DNA of 42,497 bases from Cellvibrionales bacterium UBA4495 (GCA_002388905.1 DGNJ01000032.1:22015-64511); one strand, 5' to 3'. Counted from the first letter of the stretch, positions 15,864 to 25,437 are shown. A program made the numbers and translations. The notes: generated from the sequence alone by a model not told the origin.

Positions 15864-16646
15864 ATGGCACATATCCTCGATCTTGAAGGCGGTTGCAATT
15901 TCCGCGACCTGGGTGGTTACCGCACCGGCGACGGTCGCCGGTTGCGCCACGGCCTTCTGTTTCGCTCCGGCGTTCTCAGTTACTTCAACGAACAGGACTT
16001 GGAGAGACTCAGGGACCTGGGTGTACGCACCATCTGCGACTTTCGCCGGATCAACGAGAGGCGCGACGAGCCCACCCGCTGGCCCGACGACAGCACCGAA
16101 ATCCTGTTCTGGGACGATGGCCCCGAGCAGCACGAGAAAGGGGAACTTTCCCTGTACGAATGCCAGACGCCGGAGGCGGCCCGGGAGACCATGGCCAGCC
16201 TCTACAGATCCATGCCGAAATGGCTGGAACCGCGACTGCGGGGCATGTTCGACCGCATTGCCGAGGGCAATATCCCCCTCGTCTTTCACTGTGCCGCCGG
16301 CAAGGACAGGACCGGCCTGGCGGCCGCCCTGCTTTTACACAGTGTGGGCGTTCCCCGCGAAGTCATCATCGAGGATTACCGCCTCACCAACGAGGCCGTG
16401 GACCTGGAAGACTTCTTCAACCGACACCGTTTTGCGGGATTAGGCCTCAATGATCCCGATCATCCCCTGACCAGCATTCCCACGGCTGTTCGCCAGATGC
16501 TCATGGCCGCCCACGAAGATTTTCTCGTGGCGGCCCTGGACCAGATCGAGCAGGAGCATGGCTGCCTGGACAGCTACCTGGAAGACCGGTTGGGCTTGAC
16601 CTCGCAGCGGCGCGCCCGGGTACAGTCGGTATTGCTCACTGACTGA
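15864..16646 (+). CDS. PTP-like protein tyrosine/serine phosphatase, copy 1 (260 aa)
   Basis: A cysteine-based phosphatase of the bacterial Y_phosphatase3 type. The P-loop HCAAGKDRTG has its nucleophilic cysteine at about C143. The N-terminal signature LEGGCNFRDLGGYRT is typical of the family, and LLFRSGVLS follows. Such enzymes act on phosphotyrosine, phosphoserine or phosphoinositide-like substrates; the target is unknown. The ATG at 15864 is chosen because the paralogue at 16714 starts at the matching place and AGGAA lies upstream; a GTG eight codons earlier is possible. It is 67 bp before its paralogue, with which it likely forms an operon. Confidence 0.88.
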   Translation: MAHILDLEGGCNFRDLGGYRTGDGRRLRHGLLFRSGVLSYFNEQDLERLRDLGVRTICDFRRINERRDEPTRWPDDSTEILFWDDGPEQHEKGELSLYECQTPEAARETMASLYRSMPKWLEPRLRGMFDRIAEGNIPLVFHCAAGKDRTGLAAALLLHSVGVPREVIIEDYRLTNEAVDLEDFFNRHRFAGLGLNDPDHPLTSIPTAVRQMLMAAHEDFLVAALDQIEQEHGCLDSYLEDRLGLTSQRRARVQSVLLTD

Positions 16647-16713
16647 TGGGCTCCGAACAGCCGATAGCACGGCACTGCGCCCACGAACCGGCCCGAACAC
16701 CGGTTAAAAAGCC

Positions 16714-17526
16714 ATGACCGACCGACACAACCCTATTCATCTCTCCCTCGAGGGGGGCTGCAACTTCAGGGATCTGGGAGGCTATAAAACCTCGGACGGG
16801 CACTGTCTCCGGTCCGGCATTCTGTTCCGTTCCGGAGTCCTGAGTTACCTGACTGACAGCGACAAGACAAACATTGCCGCGCTCAATATTCGCACCATCG
16901 TGGATCTGCGCAAAGCCGGTGAACGAGAGCGGGAACCCACGCGCTGGCCGGACGCCGCCACGGCGATCCTGGTGCCGGACAGTACCGTCGCGCCGGGAGA
17001 GACCGGCAACTCCCAACCGGACAAGCACAAGCAGACCGCCGAAGACGTAAAAGTTTTTATGCTGAACTTTTACCGAGCCATGGAGCAGACGATGGTGCCC
17101 CACCTTCGAATCCTGCTGGATGCCATCCTGGCACGGCGAACACCCCTGTTGTTCCACTGTGCCTCTGGCAAGGACCGGACCGGGCTCGCCGCCGCCCTCC
17201 TGCTCCATGCCGTAGGCGTTCCGCGGTCGACGATCCTCGAGGATTACAGTCTCACCAACACAACAGTCGACCTGGAAACTTTTATCCGGCGTTTCCGGCA
17301 GCCGCGGCTGAATCATTTCAACAAAATACACCCGGGCCTTGCCCTGGCCCCGGATGCGCGCGCGCCCATGCTCAGGGCTGACCCGGTCTACCTGGAAACG
17401 GCGCTGACCCGGATCGAAGAAAGCGCCGGTTCCCTGGACCGCTTTCTGGAAGAAAAAGCAGGCCTGACGCCGGAAAAGCGGGATTCACTGCGCTCACATC
17501 TGCTTACAGCGCCGGATTTCTCCTGA
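16714..17526 (+). CDS. PTP-like protein tyrosine/serine phosphatase, copy 2 (270 aa)
   Basis: A paralogue of the preceding gene with the same layout: LEGGCNFRDLGGYKT near the start, ILFRSGVLSYL, EREREPTRWPDA, the catalytic loop HCASGKDRTG with cysteine at about C149, and GVPRSTILEDYSLTN. The two proteins share most motif positions but differ in the middle, where this one has a Gln/Lys-rich insert. Tandem duplication followed by divergence is the simplest reading. No signal peptide, so both are cytoplasmic. Their place inside a lipid-type catabolic island is unusual; control of a regulator or removal of phosphate from a pathway intermediate are both open. Confidence 0.87.
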   Translation: MTDRHNPIHLSLEGGCNFRDLGGYKTSDGHCLRSGILFRSGVLSYLTDSDKTNIAALNIRTIVDLRKAGEREREPTRWPDAATAILVPDSTVAPGETGNSQPDKHKQTAEDVKVFMLNFYRAMEQTMVPHLRILLDAILARRTPLLFHCASGKDRTGLAAALLLHAVGVPRSTILEDYSLTNTTVDLETFIRRFRQPRLNHFNKIHPGLALAPDARAPMLRADPVYLETALTRIEESAGSLDRFLEEKAGLTPEKRDSLRSHLLTAPDFS

Positions 17527-17581
17527 GATTTCTGCAACCACCGACGAGCCTACGGGCCAGAACGGGAAATCGCCAATGGCT

Positions 17582-17595
17582 CTATCTTAGGATAG
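17582..17595. promoter_or_regulatory. Palindromic operator-like box CTATC-N4-GATAG
   Basis: CTATCTTAGGATAG is an inverted repeat with intact CTATC/GATAG arms and a four-base spacer. It lies 94 bp upstream of the DUF2889 gene at 17690 and 55 bp after the second phosphatase gene. Confidence 0.65.
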
Positions 17596-17689
17596 GAGGC
17601 CCTGTGCATGGAGCCGGTTAAACTGCTAAGGTCAGGCTTTATTTCGAGACGGCTCAACCCATGACAGTACAGCAACCGGGCAAAGCACC

Positions 17690-18442
17690 ATGGGCGCACT
17701 GAGACGCCGTATCCGCATCGTTGCGGGGTCCGGCGAGGTTCGCGGGACACTGGAAGACGACTTCCATCATTTCCGCGTCGCCCTGCGACACGACGGCAAA
17801 TTCATTGTCGATACAGCGTGTGAGCCAATCCGTTATCCCTTCAGTCTCTGCCCGGCGGCAGGCGAACAACTGCAGGTATTGGTTGGCCAACCGCTGGACG
17901 CTTCTGTTTTGACACTCACCAACTACACCGATCGCCTGCAACAATGCACCCACCAGCTGGACCTCGCCTGCCTGACGGCAGCTACCGCCTTTCAGGAAAA
18001 GAGCTGGAAAACCTACGATATCAGGGTCGACGATCCCGAGGACGGCGATCCCCGCCCTGCTGTTTTGTGGATGAATGGCAAGAAGGTGCTCGACTGGCAA
18101 TTTTCGACAGACCGAATCATCTCCGATGATGAGTTCAGCGGTGTCGACCTGCGCGGCGGTTTCAGAAAATTTCTATACGCCGCAACGCTCAGCGACGAAC
18201 GAATAGAACAGGCCACCGTCCTGCGGCGGGGTATCTTTATCTCGAAAGGCCGGTCCAGTGAGGCCTGGAGCGGCAGTCCCTCTCATATGGGAGGCTGCTA
18301 CGTTCTCCAACCGGAACGATTCGACCAGGCAAATCCTGTCAATAACAGTCGCCGGGATTTTTCGGGTGACCCCGAAAAACTCACTATGGAAGACGATGAT
18401 TGGCTTGAAACCCAGTCTGGCAATGACCGCTTTATCCATTAG
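17690..18442 (+). CDS. DUF2889-family protein (250 aa)
   Basis: The N-terminal two thirds match the DUF2889 pattern: RRRIRI, GEVRGTLEDDFHHFRVALRHDGKFI, then an arginine followed by PFSLCPAAGEQLQVLVGQPL, and a helix CTHQLDLACLTAATAF. The family has no established biochemical role but is often found next to acyl-CoA synthetase and P450 genes in proteobacterial clusters. The last 70 residues are polar and probably disordered. No signal peptide is visible. It is preceded by a full copy of the recurring box and ends three bases from the convergent acyl-CoA synthetase gene. Its place in the same presumed regulon suggests a role in this pathway. Confidence 0.8.
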   Translation: MGALRRRIRIVAGSGEVRGTLEDDFHHFRVALRHDGKFIVDTACEPIRYPFSLCPAAGEQLQVLVGQPLDASVLTLTNYTDRLQQCTHQLDLACLTAATAFQEKSWKTYDIRVDDPEDGDPRPAVLWMNGKKVLDWQFSTDRIISDDEFSGVDLRGGFRKFLYAATLSDERIEQATVLRRGIFISKGRSSEAWSGSPSHMGGCYVLQPERFDQANPVNNSRRDFSGDPEKLTMEDDDWLETQSGNDRFIH

Positions 18443-18445
18443 AAA

Positions 18446-20095
18446 CTACTTTTTCGATCCGGGCCGGGGCGCCTCCCGAATCCCTTTTGCGTCCAGTTCA
18501 CCGGTAAGCGAGTCGCGCAGTTCGAATTTTTTGACCTTGGTCCCGGACATGGGCCATTCTGTCACGAAGCGAACATAGCGGGGCACTTTGTAGGTGGCAA
18601 TGGCGCCCATACAGAATTCGACAAGCGCCGCCCCGGAGACCGTCGCACCCTCCCTGAGTTCGACAAAAGCAGCCGGAACTTCGCCATAGCGCTCATCCCG
18701 CACGCCAACCACCTGAGCCACCTTCACAGCCGGATGCCGTATCAGAAAGTCCTCCACCTCGATGGCGGCGACATTCTCACCGCCAACCTTGAGCATATCC
18801 TTGAGGCGTCCGCCGAAGACGAGATTGCCACCCTGGTCGATACTCGCCCGGTCACCCGAATGAAAAAAGCCATCGCTGTCGAAGGCAGCGGCAGTCTGCG
18901 CCGTGTCTTTGTAGTAACCCTCGAAGCAGGAATAACCACGAAAACAGAGCTCCCCCATCACGCCCGGACCGAGCTTCTCACCGGTTTCGGGATCAGTAAT
19001 CTTCACTTCCATCCCCTCCACCGGCTTGCCCAGGGTTTTTGCCCTAACTTCGAAGGGTTCGTCCGGCAGCCCCATGGTCAGGTTGGTCGCACATTCGGTC
19101 GAACCGTAGGATGTAACCTGTTTGGCCCAGGGCATACGCTCCTCAAACTGGGCCATGCGCTCGGGAGTGGCAATATTCTGGATCAGACGGACATGGCTGA
19201 AGTCGGCCTTACCGAAATCGGGATGTTCCAGAACCGGCAACCAGATTGCTTCAAAGGATGGATAGAGGACCGTGCAACGCTCTTTCTCGATTGTGCGGAT
19301 GGCCTGCCCGGCATCGAAATGCCCGGCGTGGCAATACTTCGCACCCACCGAAAAGCAACCCAGCATGGGCACAATACCGCCACAATGAAAGAGCGGCAGG
19401 GGATCCCAGAACCCTTCTCCCCGAGTCAGGAAAAAACGGGTCTTCGCCACTTTCTCTCCCTGGCGCGTCAAAGCCTCATGGGTCAACAGGCACCCCTTGG
19501 GCAGGGCGGTTGTCCCGGAGGTATACATCAAAAGCGCGATGTCCCTGACCCGGACACGTTTCTGCCGGGTCTTGATTTCATCAAAAGACACGGCTTCGCC
19601 CGCTGCTTCAAAGTCCGCCCGTGACAGGAATCCGTCAACACGGCCGGTAAGGCAAACGACATGGGACAGGGTCGAGACGAGTTCCGACTCATCGCCGCCC
19701 GAGCCTTTGCCATCGGGAGAAATGATCTCGCTCACCAGGGCCGGATAATCCATGCCATGCGGATCGGCCCCGGTAAGCATCACCTTCAGATCGGCATGCC
19801 CGATGACATAGCCCGCCTCGTGGCGCTTGAATCGCCCGTTAATGGGCACCGCCACAGCGCCTATCTTGGCCGCGCCGAAAAGCGCCAACACGTAGTCGAG
19901 ACCGGCAGGCATCAGAATCCCGACTTTGTCGCCGCGCTCGACCCCGAGACCCGCGAGACCGGCGGCAAAGCGGTCGCTGGCCGCGGACAGCTGCGGATAG
20001 GTCAGCCTGACGCCCGGCATTACCAGGGCTGTATCCCCGTTGACTTCCGCCTGGCGGTCCACCAGGTCACCGATTGTCGTTACGTTGATCCACAT
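18446..20095 (-). CDS. Acyl-CoA synthetase / AMP-dependent ligase (549 aa)
   Basis: A second ANL-family ligase. Motifs: MYTSGTTALPKGCLLTHEAL, YGSTECATN, the FHSGDRASIDQGGNLVFGGRLKD hinge segment, LKVGGENVAAIEVEDFL, and the C-terminal PMSGTKVKKFEL with the catalytic lysine. It resembles the synthetase at 7898 over its whole length but is clearly distinct. The ATG at 20095 with an upstream GGGA is preferred to a start 24 codons earlier because the family begins close to this residue. It is the last gene of the six-gene minus operon that starts with the carboxyltransferase, 102 bp after the P450 gene, so it may activate the acid produced by P450 oxidation. Confidence 0.92.
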   Translation of the reverse strand: MWINVTTIGDLVDRQAEVNGDTALVMPGVRLTYPQLSAASDRFAAGLAGLGVERGDKVGILMPAGLDYVLALFGAAKIGAVAVPINGRFKRHEAGYVIGHADLKVMLTGADPHGMDYPALVSEIISPDGKGSGGDESELVSTLSHVVCLTGRVDGFLSRADFEAAGEAVSFDEIKTRQKRVRVRDIALLMYTSGTTALPKGCLLTHEALTRQGEKVAKTRFFLTRGEGFWDPLPLFHCGGIVPMLGCFSVGAKYCHAGHFDAGQAIRTIEKERCTVLYPSFEAIWLPVLEHPDFGKADFSHVRLIQNIATPERMAQFEERMPWAKQVTSYGSTECATNLTMGLPDEPFEVRAKTLGKPVEGMEVKITDPETGEKLGPGVMGELCFRGYSCFEGYYKDTAQTAAAFDSDGFFHSGDRASIDQGGNLVFGGRLKDMLKVGGENVAAIEVEDFLIRHPAVKVAQVVGVRDERYGEVPAAFVELREGATVSGAALVEFCMGAIATYKVPRYVRFVTEWPMSGTKVKKFELRDSLTGELDAKGIREAPRPGSKK

Positions 20096-20197
20096 AGCCG
20101 CATTCCCAGATTTGCCTGCAATATCAGCAACACGCACACCACTTCTCGCCTGGATGCGCCGAACCACGGCGGCCCACCGACTGATGGTTTTTGCTTT

Positions 20198-21421
20198 TCA
20201 GCTATCCCAGACAACATTCAGCGGCTGATGGGAGCGGATATAGAACCCCGAAAAACGGGGCGGTTCGGCGTCGGGGTCGAGACGCACGTTGGGCAACCGA
20301 TCCAGTACCGACCCCAGGATTTCCCGCATCTCGACCCTGGCCAACTGGGCGCCGACACAGGATCGGGGCCCGCGGCCAAACGCCAGATGATCTGCGGCCA
20401 TTTTTCGGTCGAGATCGGCGTGGGCAGGACACTCGTAGTGGGCAGGATCGCGATTGGCCGCGGCATGTACCAGCAGGATCATCTCCCCCTGCCTGATGGT
20501 TTGACCGCCGAGTTGCGTATCCATCCTCGCCAGCCGGTGCCGCAACTGGACCACGTTGTAGAGTCGAAGCCCCTCTTCAACCAGGCTTTTCAGGGCCTTG
20601 CCCCGATCTGCGTGGACCCGCTCGCGAATGGCCGGATCGGTCAATAGCAGATAAAGGGCATTGGCGGTACCGTGGATCGTGGTATCGCTGGCCGCAAAAT
20701 AGAGTTCCCGGCAGATGGCGACGGCGTCCGCTTCGGTAAGATCATCGCCGTATTCGGTAGGCGCCTCCAGCCATACCCGGCTGATAAAATCCTCCGTTGG
20801 ATTTTCGCGGCGTTCACGAATATACGGCAATAGCATCTGGTTGAGCTCACCGGAGGCGGCCAGGGCTTTTTCCCGTAAGTCGTCGCCCTGATAGTTGGCA
20901 CCGACAAAACGGAGTATGGCGTCATTCAACTCGAGGATACGCGCCACTTTGGCATCGTCTTCCCAGGGAATTCCCATCAGGGAACAGATCACCCGGGGAA
21001 CAATCTGGGCGGCCAGATCCTGCATCAGGTCGGCACGACCACGATCGACAATACGATCCAGGGCAAAATCGATGATGGGGCGCACGTGATTTACCCGGTA
21101 GGATTCCACGGGCGGCGCCGCCAGCAGGGCCAGGTGAAATTTGCGCAAGCGGGCGTGTTCAGCCCCCTGGCTGAAGGTGATATTGGCCTTGCCGCCCTTT
21201 AACCGTTCCAGGATCGGGTCGGCATTCATATAGACATTGCCGAACACCTCTTCCGTGGCTTCCGCCTCCACACACTGGTCATAGTCGAGCACCAGCCAGG
21301 CCTGAGCCTTTTCATCCCATACCGGGGAGCCCTGTGAACGCAACTGCTCCAGAAACGGGAAAATGTCCTTGTCGGCGAAATCCACGATGCTCGGCTGCGC
21401 TTTGCTGGTTGTTTCGGTCAT
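20198..21421 (-). CDS. Cytochrome P450 (407 aa)
   Basis: A soluble class I bacterial P450. The I-helix oxygen-activation motif is AASDTT, the K-helix ExxR is EEGLR, and the heme loop is FGRGPRSCVGAQLA with the cysteine at about C355. It should hydroxylate a hydrophobic substrate using electrons from a ferredoxin and its reductase, neither of which is encoded in the window. The frame extends 109 codons upstream, but AGGAGG lies just before two ATG codons at 21424 and 21421, and the second gives the best spacing and the typical P450 length. It shares the C-terminal LDPDAEPPRF segment with the P450 at 33916, so the two are paralogues. Confidence 0.94.
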   Translation of the reverse strand: MTETTSKAQPSIVDFADKDIFPFLEQLRSQGSPVWDEKAQAWLVLDYDQCVEAEATEEVFGNVYMNADPILERLKGGKANITFSQGAEHARLRKFHLALLAAPPVESYRVNHVRPIIDFALDRIVDRGRADLMQDLAAQIVPRVICSLMGIPWEDDAKVARILELNDAILRFVGANYQGDDLREKALAASGELNQMLLPYIRERRENPTEDFISRVWLEAPTEYGDDLTEADAVAICRELYFAASDTTIHGTANALYLLLTDPAIRERVHADRGKALKSLVEEGLRLYNVVQLRHRLARMDTQLGGQTIRQGEMILLVHAAANRDPAHYECPAHADLDRKMAADHLAFGRGPRSCVGAQLARVEMREILGSVLDRLPNVRLDPDAEPPRFSGFYIRSHQPLNVVWDS

Positions 21422-21485
21422 CATACCCTCCTGATTTTCCAGCCCCACCTGACCGGGGCTGTATATCGGTTTATAAAAACAGCGC

Positions 21486-22835
21486 CTAAAAAGCCTCTTC
21501 CCGGACCAGGGCCTCTCGGTAACGGGGCAGTGCCGTGAACAACAGCCAGGCACCGGTAGCGGCGCAAAGGACACAGACAATCGCAAGCGACTCCCCGACC
21601 CGAGCGGTATCACGAAATCCCAGGTCCGTGACCAGCGCCACTGCCGTCGGGGCCAGGCCGAGGCCAAAGACCGAAATGGCGAAGACATAGAGTGACACGG
21701 CGACCCCGCGCATGCGGTTGGGGGTGACCATCTGCAGGGCGGAGGCACACATGGCCTGGGGCAGGCTGTAAAAGAAGGTGGCCCCGGCGGCCATCACCAG
21801 CGCCCATTGGTAACTGGGCACAAGCGGAAGCGCGGCACAGAAGGGGATAACCCCGAGGCAGGCAATGGCGGCGGCCCGCACCTGGGCATCCCCGTGGCCA
21901 CGGGACATCAACCAGCGCCCGAAAAAGGGACCGGAGAGCACCCCCACCGACCCCATCACCACAACCAGGATGCCGTAGTGGTAACCCACCGTGGCGGCAT
22001 CGGCACCATGATGCCGCATCAAAAAGGCGGGCATCCAGGCAGGCAGGGCATAGAGGATAATAACCAGCAGGGAAACTCCCACATAAAAGCGCGCATAAAA
22101 ATCCCGCCTGGCCACAAGAAAGGCCAGTACCTCACGAAGGGTATATGCGCGGTCATCCACACCCGCGCCCCCGGCTTTGGAGCGGGCGGGTTCACGGATA
22201 ACGAACATGGACAGGCCGAGAAGGATACCGGGCATGCCGACCACGATAAAGGTCAGCTGCCAGGGCGTAAAAGCCGCCAGCCAGGCAGGCAACCCGTCCA
22301 GACCCGCCAGGGTGCCAATGACCGCCCCACCGGTAATCAGGGCCAGGCCGCCGCCCAGGTAGGGAGCCACCAGAAAAAGGCTCATGGCCCGGGGCAGGCG
22401 CTCGCGGCTGAAGTAATCCGACAGCAATGACCAGGCCGCCGGCGCCAGGCAGGCCTCGGCGGCACCGACACCGGCGCGGGCGAGAAAGAGCCCCCAGAAA
22501 CTGCTGGCCATGCCGCACAGCAGGGTAAAAGTGCTCCAGAGAGTGACGCCAAACACCAGAATATTGCGCCTGTTGCCCATATCGGCCCAGCGTCCGAACA
22601 GGGGCCCGAAGGCGATATAGGTGGCCATAAAGGCCAACCCCTGGAGCAGGCTGATCCGGGTATCCGATAGCAACAGGTCCTGCTTGATGGGGTCCACCAG
22701 CAGGTTGAGCAACTGGCGGTCGATAAAAGCCAGGGTGTAGGCCAGGGTCAAAAACGCAAGGACGCACCAGGCGTAGCCATTGTCCTGCAGAACGGGCCGG
22801 GAAACCGGCGGCGCTGCTGCCATGGAATCACCCAT
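21486..22835 (-). CDS. MFS transporter, Spinster-like (449 aa)
   Basis: A 12-helix major facilitator. The first helix FLTLAYTLAFIDRQLLNLLVDPI, the loop GRWADMGNRRNI (the MFS A-motif region) and the central basic loop before the seventh helix are visible. The FIDRQ segment in helix one is typical of Spinster-type carriers, many of which move lipids or organic acids. AAGGTGG seven bases before the ATG at 22835 supports this start rather than one 22 codons earlier, which would touch the end of the SDR gene. It lies between an SDR and a P450 gene in the operon, so it probably takes up the substrate or exports a product. Confidence 0.9.
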   Translation of the reverse strand: MGDSMAAAPPVSRPVLQDNGYAWCVLAFLTLAYTLAFIDRQLLNLLVDPIKQDLLLSDTRISLLQGLAFMATYIAFGPLFGRWADMGNRRNILVFGVTLWSTFTLLCGMASSFWGLFLARAGVGAAEACLAPAAWSLLSDYFSRERLPRAMSLFLVAPYLGGGLALITGGAVIGTLAGLDGLPAWLAAFTPWQLTFIVVGMPGILLGLSMFVIREPARSKAGGAGVDDRAYTLREVLAFLVARRDFYARFYVGVSLLVIILYALPAWMPAFLMRHHGADAATVGYHYGILVVVMGSVGVLSGPFFGRWLMSRGHGDAQVRAAAIACLGVIPFCAALPLVPSYQWALVMAAGATFFYSLPQAMCASALQMVTPNRMRGVAVSLYVFAISVFGLGLAPTAVALVTDLGFRDTARVGESLAIVCVLCAATGAWLLFTALPRYREALVREEAF

Positions 22836-22897
22836 GCGAGGGCCACCTTGCCGGGTTGGCACGGTGTTGTGACTCAAGCCCTGTATCCACGACCGCC

Positions 22898-23602
22898 TCA
22901 AAGGCCGCCATGGACATCGATGGTCGTACCGTTAACATAACTTGCCCCGTTGCTCACCAGGAAAGCGACCACCTGGGCGATTTCTTCCGGCTCCGCGGCC
23001 CGTTTCAACGGCGTCATTTCCAGGAAGCGCTCCCTGACACCGGGGCCGAGGCGAGTGCCCATGCCGGTGGCGATCAGGGCGGGAGCCACGGCATTAATGC
23101 GGATACCCTGGCCACCGAGAACCCGTCCCAACGTTGCGGTGAGATTGATTACCGCGGCCTTGGAGGCGCCGTAGTCGGCCTGGGAGCTGCCGTTACGGCC
23201 CGCGATCGAGGCCATGTTGACGATGACGCCGGCCTTCCCGTCATCGATCATCCGCTTTGCCACGCGCTGACACAGAAATACGAGAGCGGTAACATTGACC
23301 GACAATGTCTTGTGGATCTGTTCGACACTGAGTTCGAAAAAAGGGGTGTGCTGATAGTAGGCGGCATTGTTGACAAGGACATCGATCCCGCCCATATCGG
23401 TTTCTATTTTCTGAAGGACTCCGGCGACCTGGTCAATATCGGCAAGATCGCAGCGGTAATTGCGGTCAGCCTCCAGCTCCGGGGACTCTCGCAGGTCGAG
23501 GCCCGCCACCTCATAACCCTGCCCTTTCAATGATTTGATGATCGCAGTTCCCAATTCGCCGGCACTGCCGGTGACAAGAGCCGCTCCTTTTGATGCTGCC
23601 AT
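22898..23602 (-). CDS. Short-chain dehydrogenase/reductase (234 aa)
   Basis: A classical SDR: cofactor motif TGSAGELG at residues 11-18, NNAA near 88, the catalytic serine in NMASIAG, and YGASK with Tyr and Lys intact. AGLDLRE after the second strand suggests NAD rather than NADP. The end YVNGTTIDVHGG is the standard SDR C-terminus. It should oxidise a hydroxyl group or reduce a keto group, for instance on the P450 product. It sits 38 bp after the biotin carboxylase gene and 62 bp before the MFS gene. Confidence 0.92.
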   Translation of the reverse strand: MAASKGAALVTGSAGELGTAIIKSLKGQGYEVAGLDLRESPELEADRNYRCDLADIDQVAGVLQKIETDMGGIDVLVNNAAYYQHTPFFELSVEQIHKTLSVNVTALVFLCQRVAKRMIDDGKAGVIVNMASIAGRNGSSQADYGASKAAVINLTATLGRVLGGQGIRINAVAPALIATGMGTRLGPGVRERFLEMTPLKRAAEPEEIAQVVAFLVSNGASYVNGTTIDVHGGL

Positions 23603-23640
23603 ACTCTACCCCCATTCGATTATGCCGGGACCCGTTTACA

Positions 23641-25437
23641 CTAACTGCCAGGTTTAACCTCGTTGCCCTCCTTGCCGGAGAGAGAAACCAGCCGTGCCCC
23701 CCGCCTGGCTGTCTGCCCCACCTCAACCAGGACATCTTCGACCACACTGTCCCACGGTGCCGTGATCTGCAGTTCCATTTTCATGGCTTCCAGGATCACC
23801 AGCGTGTCCCCCTTTGAAACCCGATCGCCGGCCGCGACGGGAACTTTAACCACGGTAGAATCCATGGGTGCCACAGGCTCGGCCTGGCGCTCCGGATCGC
23901 TCTGCCTTTTGGCCGCAGGCGCGCCTGTCGCCGCCTCGCTGGCACGGCTATGGCCAATGCGCCCGTAGACAGCGATATCGAGCGTCCCGCGGGACGTACT
24001 CAGACTGACCCGGCGTTCCGATATCGAATCCTCCGGTTTCCCGGTAGGCATGGGCGGCGCGTCACTGACCATCACCGGCCGCTCAATATCCTCGGGTTGC
24101 CAGCTGCTTTCCACCGAGCCGGTATGGTGCCTGACCTCGATAAAATCGCTCTGTTCCAGAACGTGACGGAGATAAGGCGCCGTGGATTGAACGCCGGGCG
24201 CCTCGAAGTCATGGAGGGCAGAAACCAGCCGTTGTCGCGCTGCTTCACGGTTTTGCCCCCAGGCCTGTATTTTGCCGAACATGGCATCGTAGAAGGCGGG
24301 AATATCGTCGCCGCCCTCAACGCCGAAATCGAGCCTCAACCAGGGACCCAGCGGCAGTTTCAAGGCGCCGATACGTCCTGGACAGGGCCGGAAACCCTCC
24401 CAGGGGTCCTCGGCACCGATACGGGCCTGGATAGCGTGACCGCGAATGGTCACCCGATCCTGATCGAAATCGAGAACTTCTCCCGCAGCGATTTTCAGCT
24501 GCCATTCCACCAGGTCGACCCCGGTCACCAGCTCCGTAACACCGTGTTCCACCTGAAGCCGGGTATTCATTTCCAGAAAATAATAGTGATTCTCCCGGCT
24601 ATCGACGAGAAACTCGACAGTACCGGCGCTTCGATACCCGACACTTCTGGCGAGACGCACGGCCGCCTCGCGCAGACTGCGGCGGACGCCCTCGGGAAGT
24701 GCCGGGGCCGGCGCCTCCTCCACCAGCTTCTGGTGTCGGCGCTGAACCGAACAGTCCCGATCTCCCAGATGGATTACTCCCCCCTGGCCGTCAGCGAGAA
24801 CCTGCACTTCCACGTGTCTCGCCTGTGGCACGTAGCGCTCCAGGTAGACTTCGCCGCGGCCGAATGCCGCGCTCGACTCACGCTCCGCCTGTTCGAGCGC
24901 CTCTCTGAGTTGCCGGGCCTCGCGAACAACACGCATCCCGCGTCCGCCACCGCCAAAACAGGCCTTGACCACCAGCGGATACCCGATTTCTTCGGCAACT
25001 CGTTCCGCAGCCGGCAAGGAATCGACCGGACCGTCGGATCCCGGCAGTAGAGGAATTTCGCAGGATTTAGCGGCTTCTCTCGCAACCACCTTATCCCCCA
25101 TCCGGGCGATCGTGTCGGGCTCGGGGCCGACAAAGACGAGACCGGCACCGACAACGGCGGCGGCGAAATCGGCATTTTCGCTCAGCAGGCCGTAGCCGGG
25201 ATGAACGCCCTCGACCCCGGCATCGCGACAGACGGCCAGGATTCTGTCCACATTCAGATAGGACTGTGCCGCCGGCGCGGGGCCCAGCAGATAGGCTTCG
25301 TCGGCAAGCCGCACGTGCAAAGCCCCGGCATCCGCTTCGCTGTAGACCGCCACGGCGCGGATGCCCAGCCCCTTGCAGGCTCTAATCAGGCGCACGGCGA
25401 TCTCACCGCGATTGGCAACCAGCACTGACGTCAGCAA
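23641..25437 (-). CDS. Biotin carboxylase-BCCP alpha subunit of an acyl-CoA carboxylase (598 aa)
   Basis: The alpha subunit of a biotin-dependent acyl-CoA carboxylase. The N-terminal VLVANRGEIAVRLIRACKGLGI, HPGYGLLSENADFA, the glycine-rich ATP-grasp loop KACFGGGGRGMRVV, and EMNTRLQVEH identify the biotin carboxylase domain. The C-terminal domain carries biotin on about K553 in EAMKMELQITAP. It carboxylates biotin with bicarbonate and ATP and passes it to the beta subunit at 25480, which begins 42 bp upstream in the operon. Length is shorter than 3-methylcrotonyl- or propionyl-CoA carboxylase alpha subunits (about 650-670), mostly in the middle. After QVEH the usual Pro is Gly. The substrate may be a branched or terpenoid acyl-CoA. 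Confidence 0.93.
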   Translation of the reverse strand: MLTSVLVANRGEIAVRLIRACKGLGIRAVAVYSEADAGALHVRLADEAYLLGPAPAAQSYLNVDRILAVCRDAGVEGVHPGYGLLSENADFAAAVVGAGLVFVGPEPDTIARMGDKVVAREAAKSCEIPLLPGSDGPVDSLPAAERVAEEIGYPLVVKACFGGGGRGMRVVREARQLREALEQAERESSAAFGRGEVYLERYVPQARHVEVQVLADGQGGVIHLGDRDCSVQRRHQKLVEEAPAPALPEGVRRSLREAAVRLARSVGYRSAGTVEFLVDSRENHYYFLEMNTRLQVEHGVTELVTGVDLVEWQLKIAAGEVLDFDQDRVTIRGHAIQARIGAEDPWEGFRPCPGRIGALKLPLGPWLRLDFGVEGGDDIPAFYDAMFGKIQAWGQNREAARQRLVSALHDFEAPGVQSTAPYLRHVLEQSDFIEVRHHTGSVESSWQPEDIERPVMVSDAPPMPTGKPEDSISERRVSLSTSRGTLDIAVYGRIGHSRASEAATGAPAAKRQSDPERQAEPVAPMDSTVVKVPVAAGDRVSKGDTLVILEAMKMELQITAPWDSVVEDVLVEVGQTARRGARLVSLSGKEGNEVKPGS

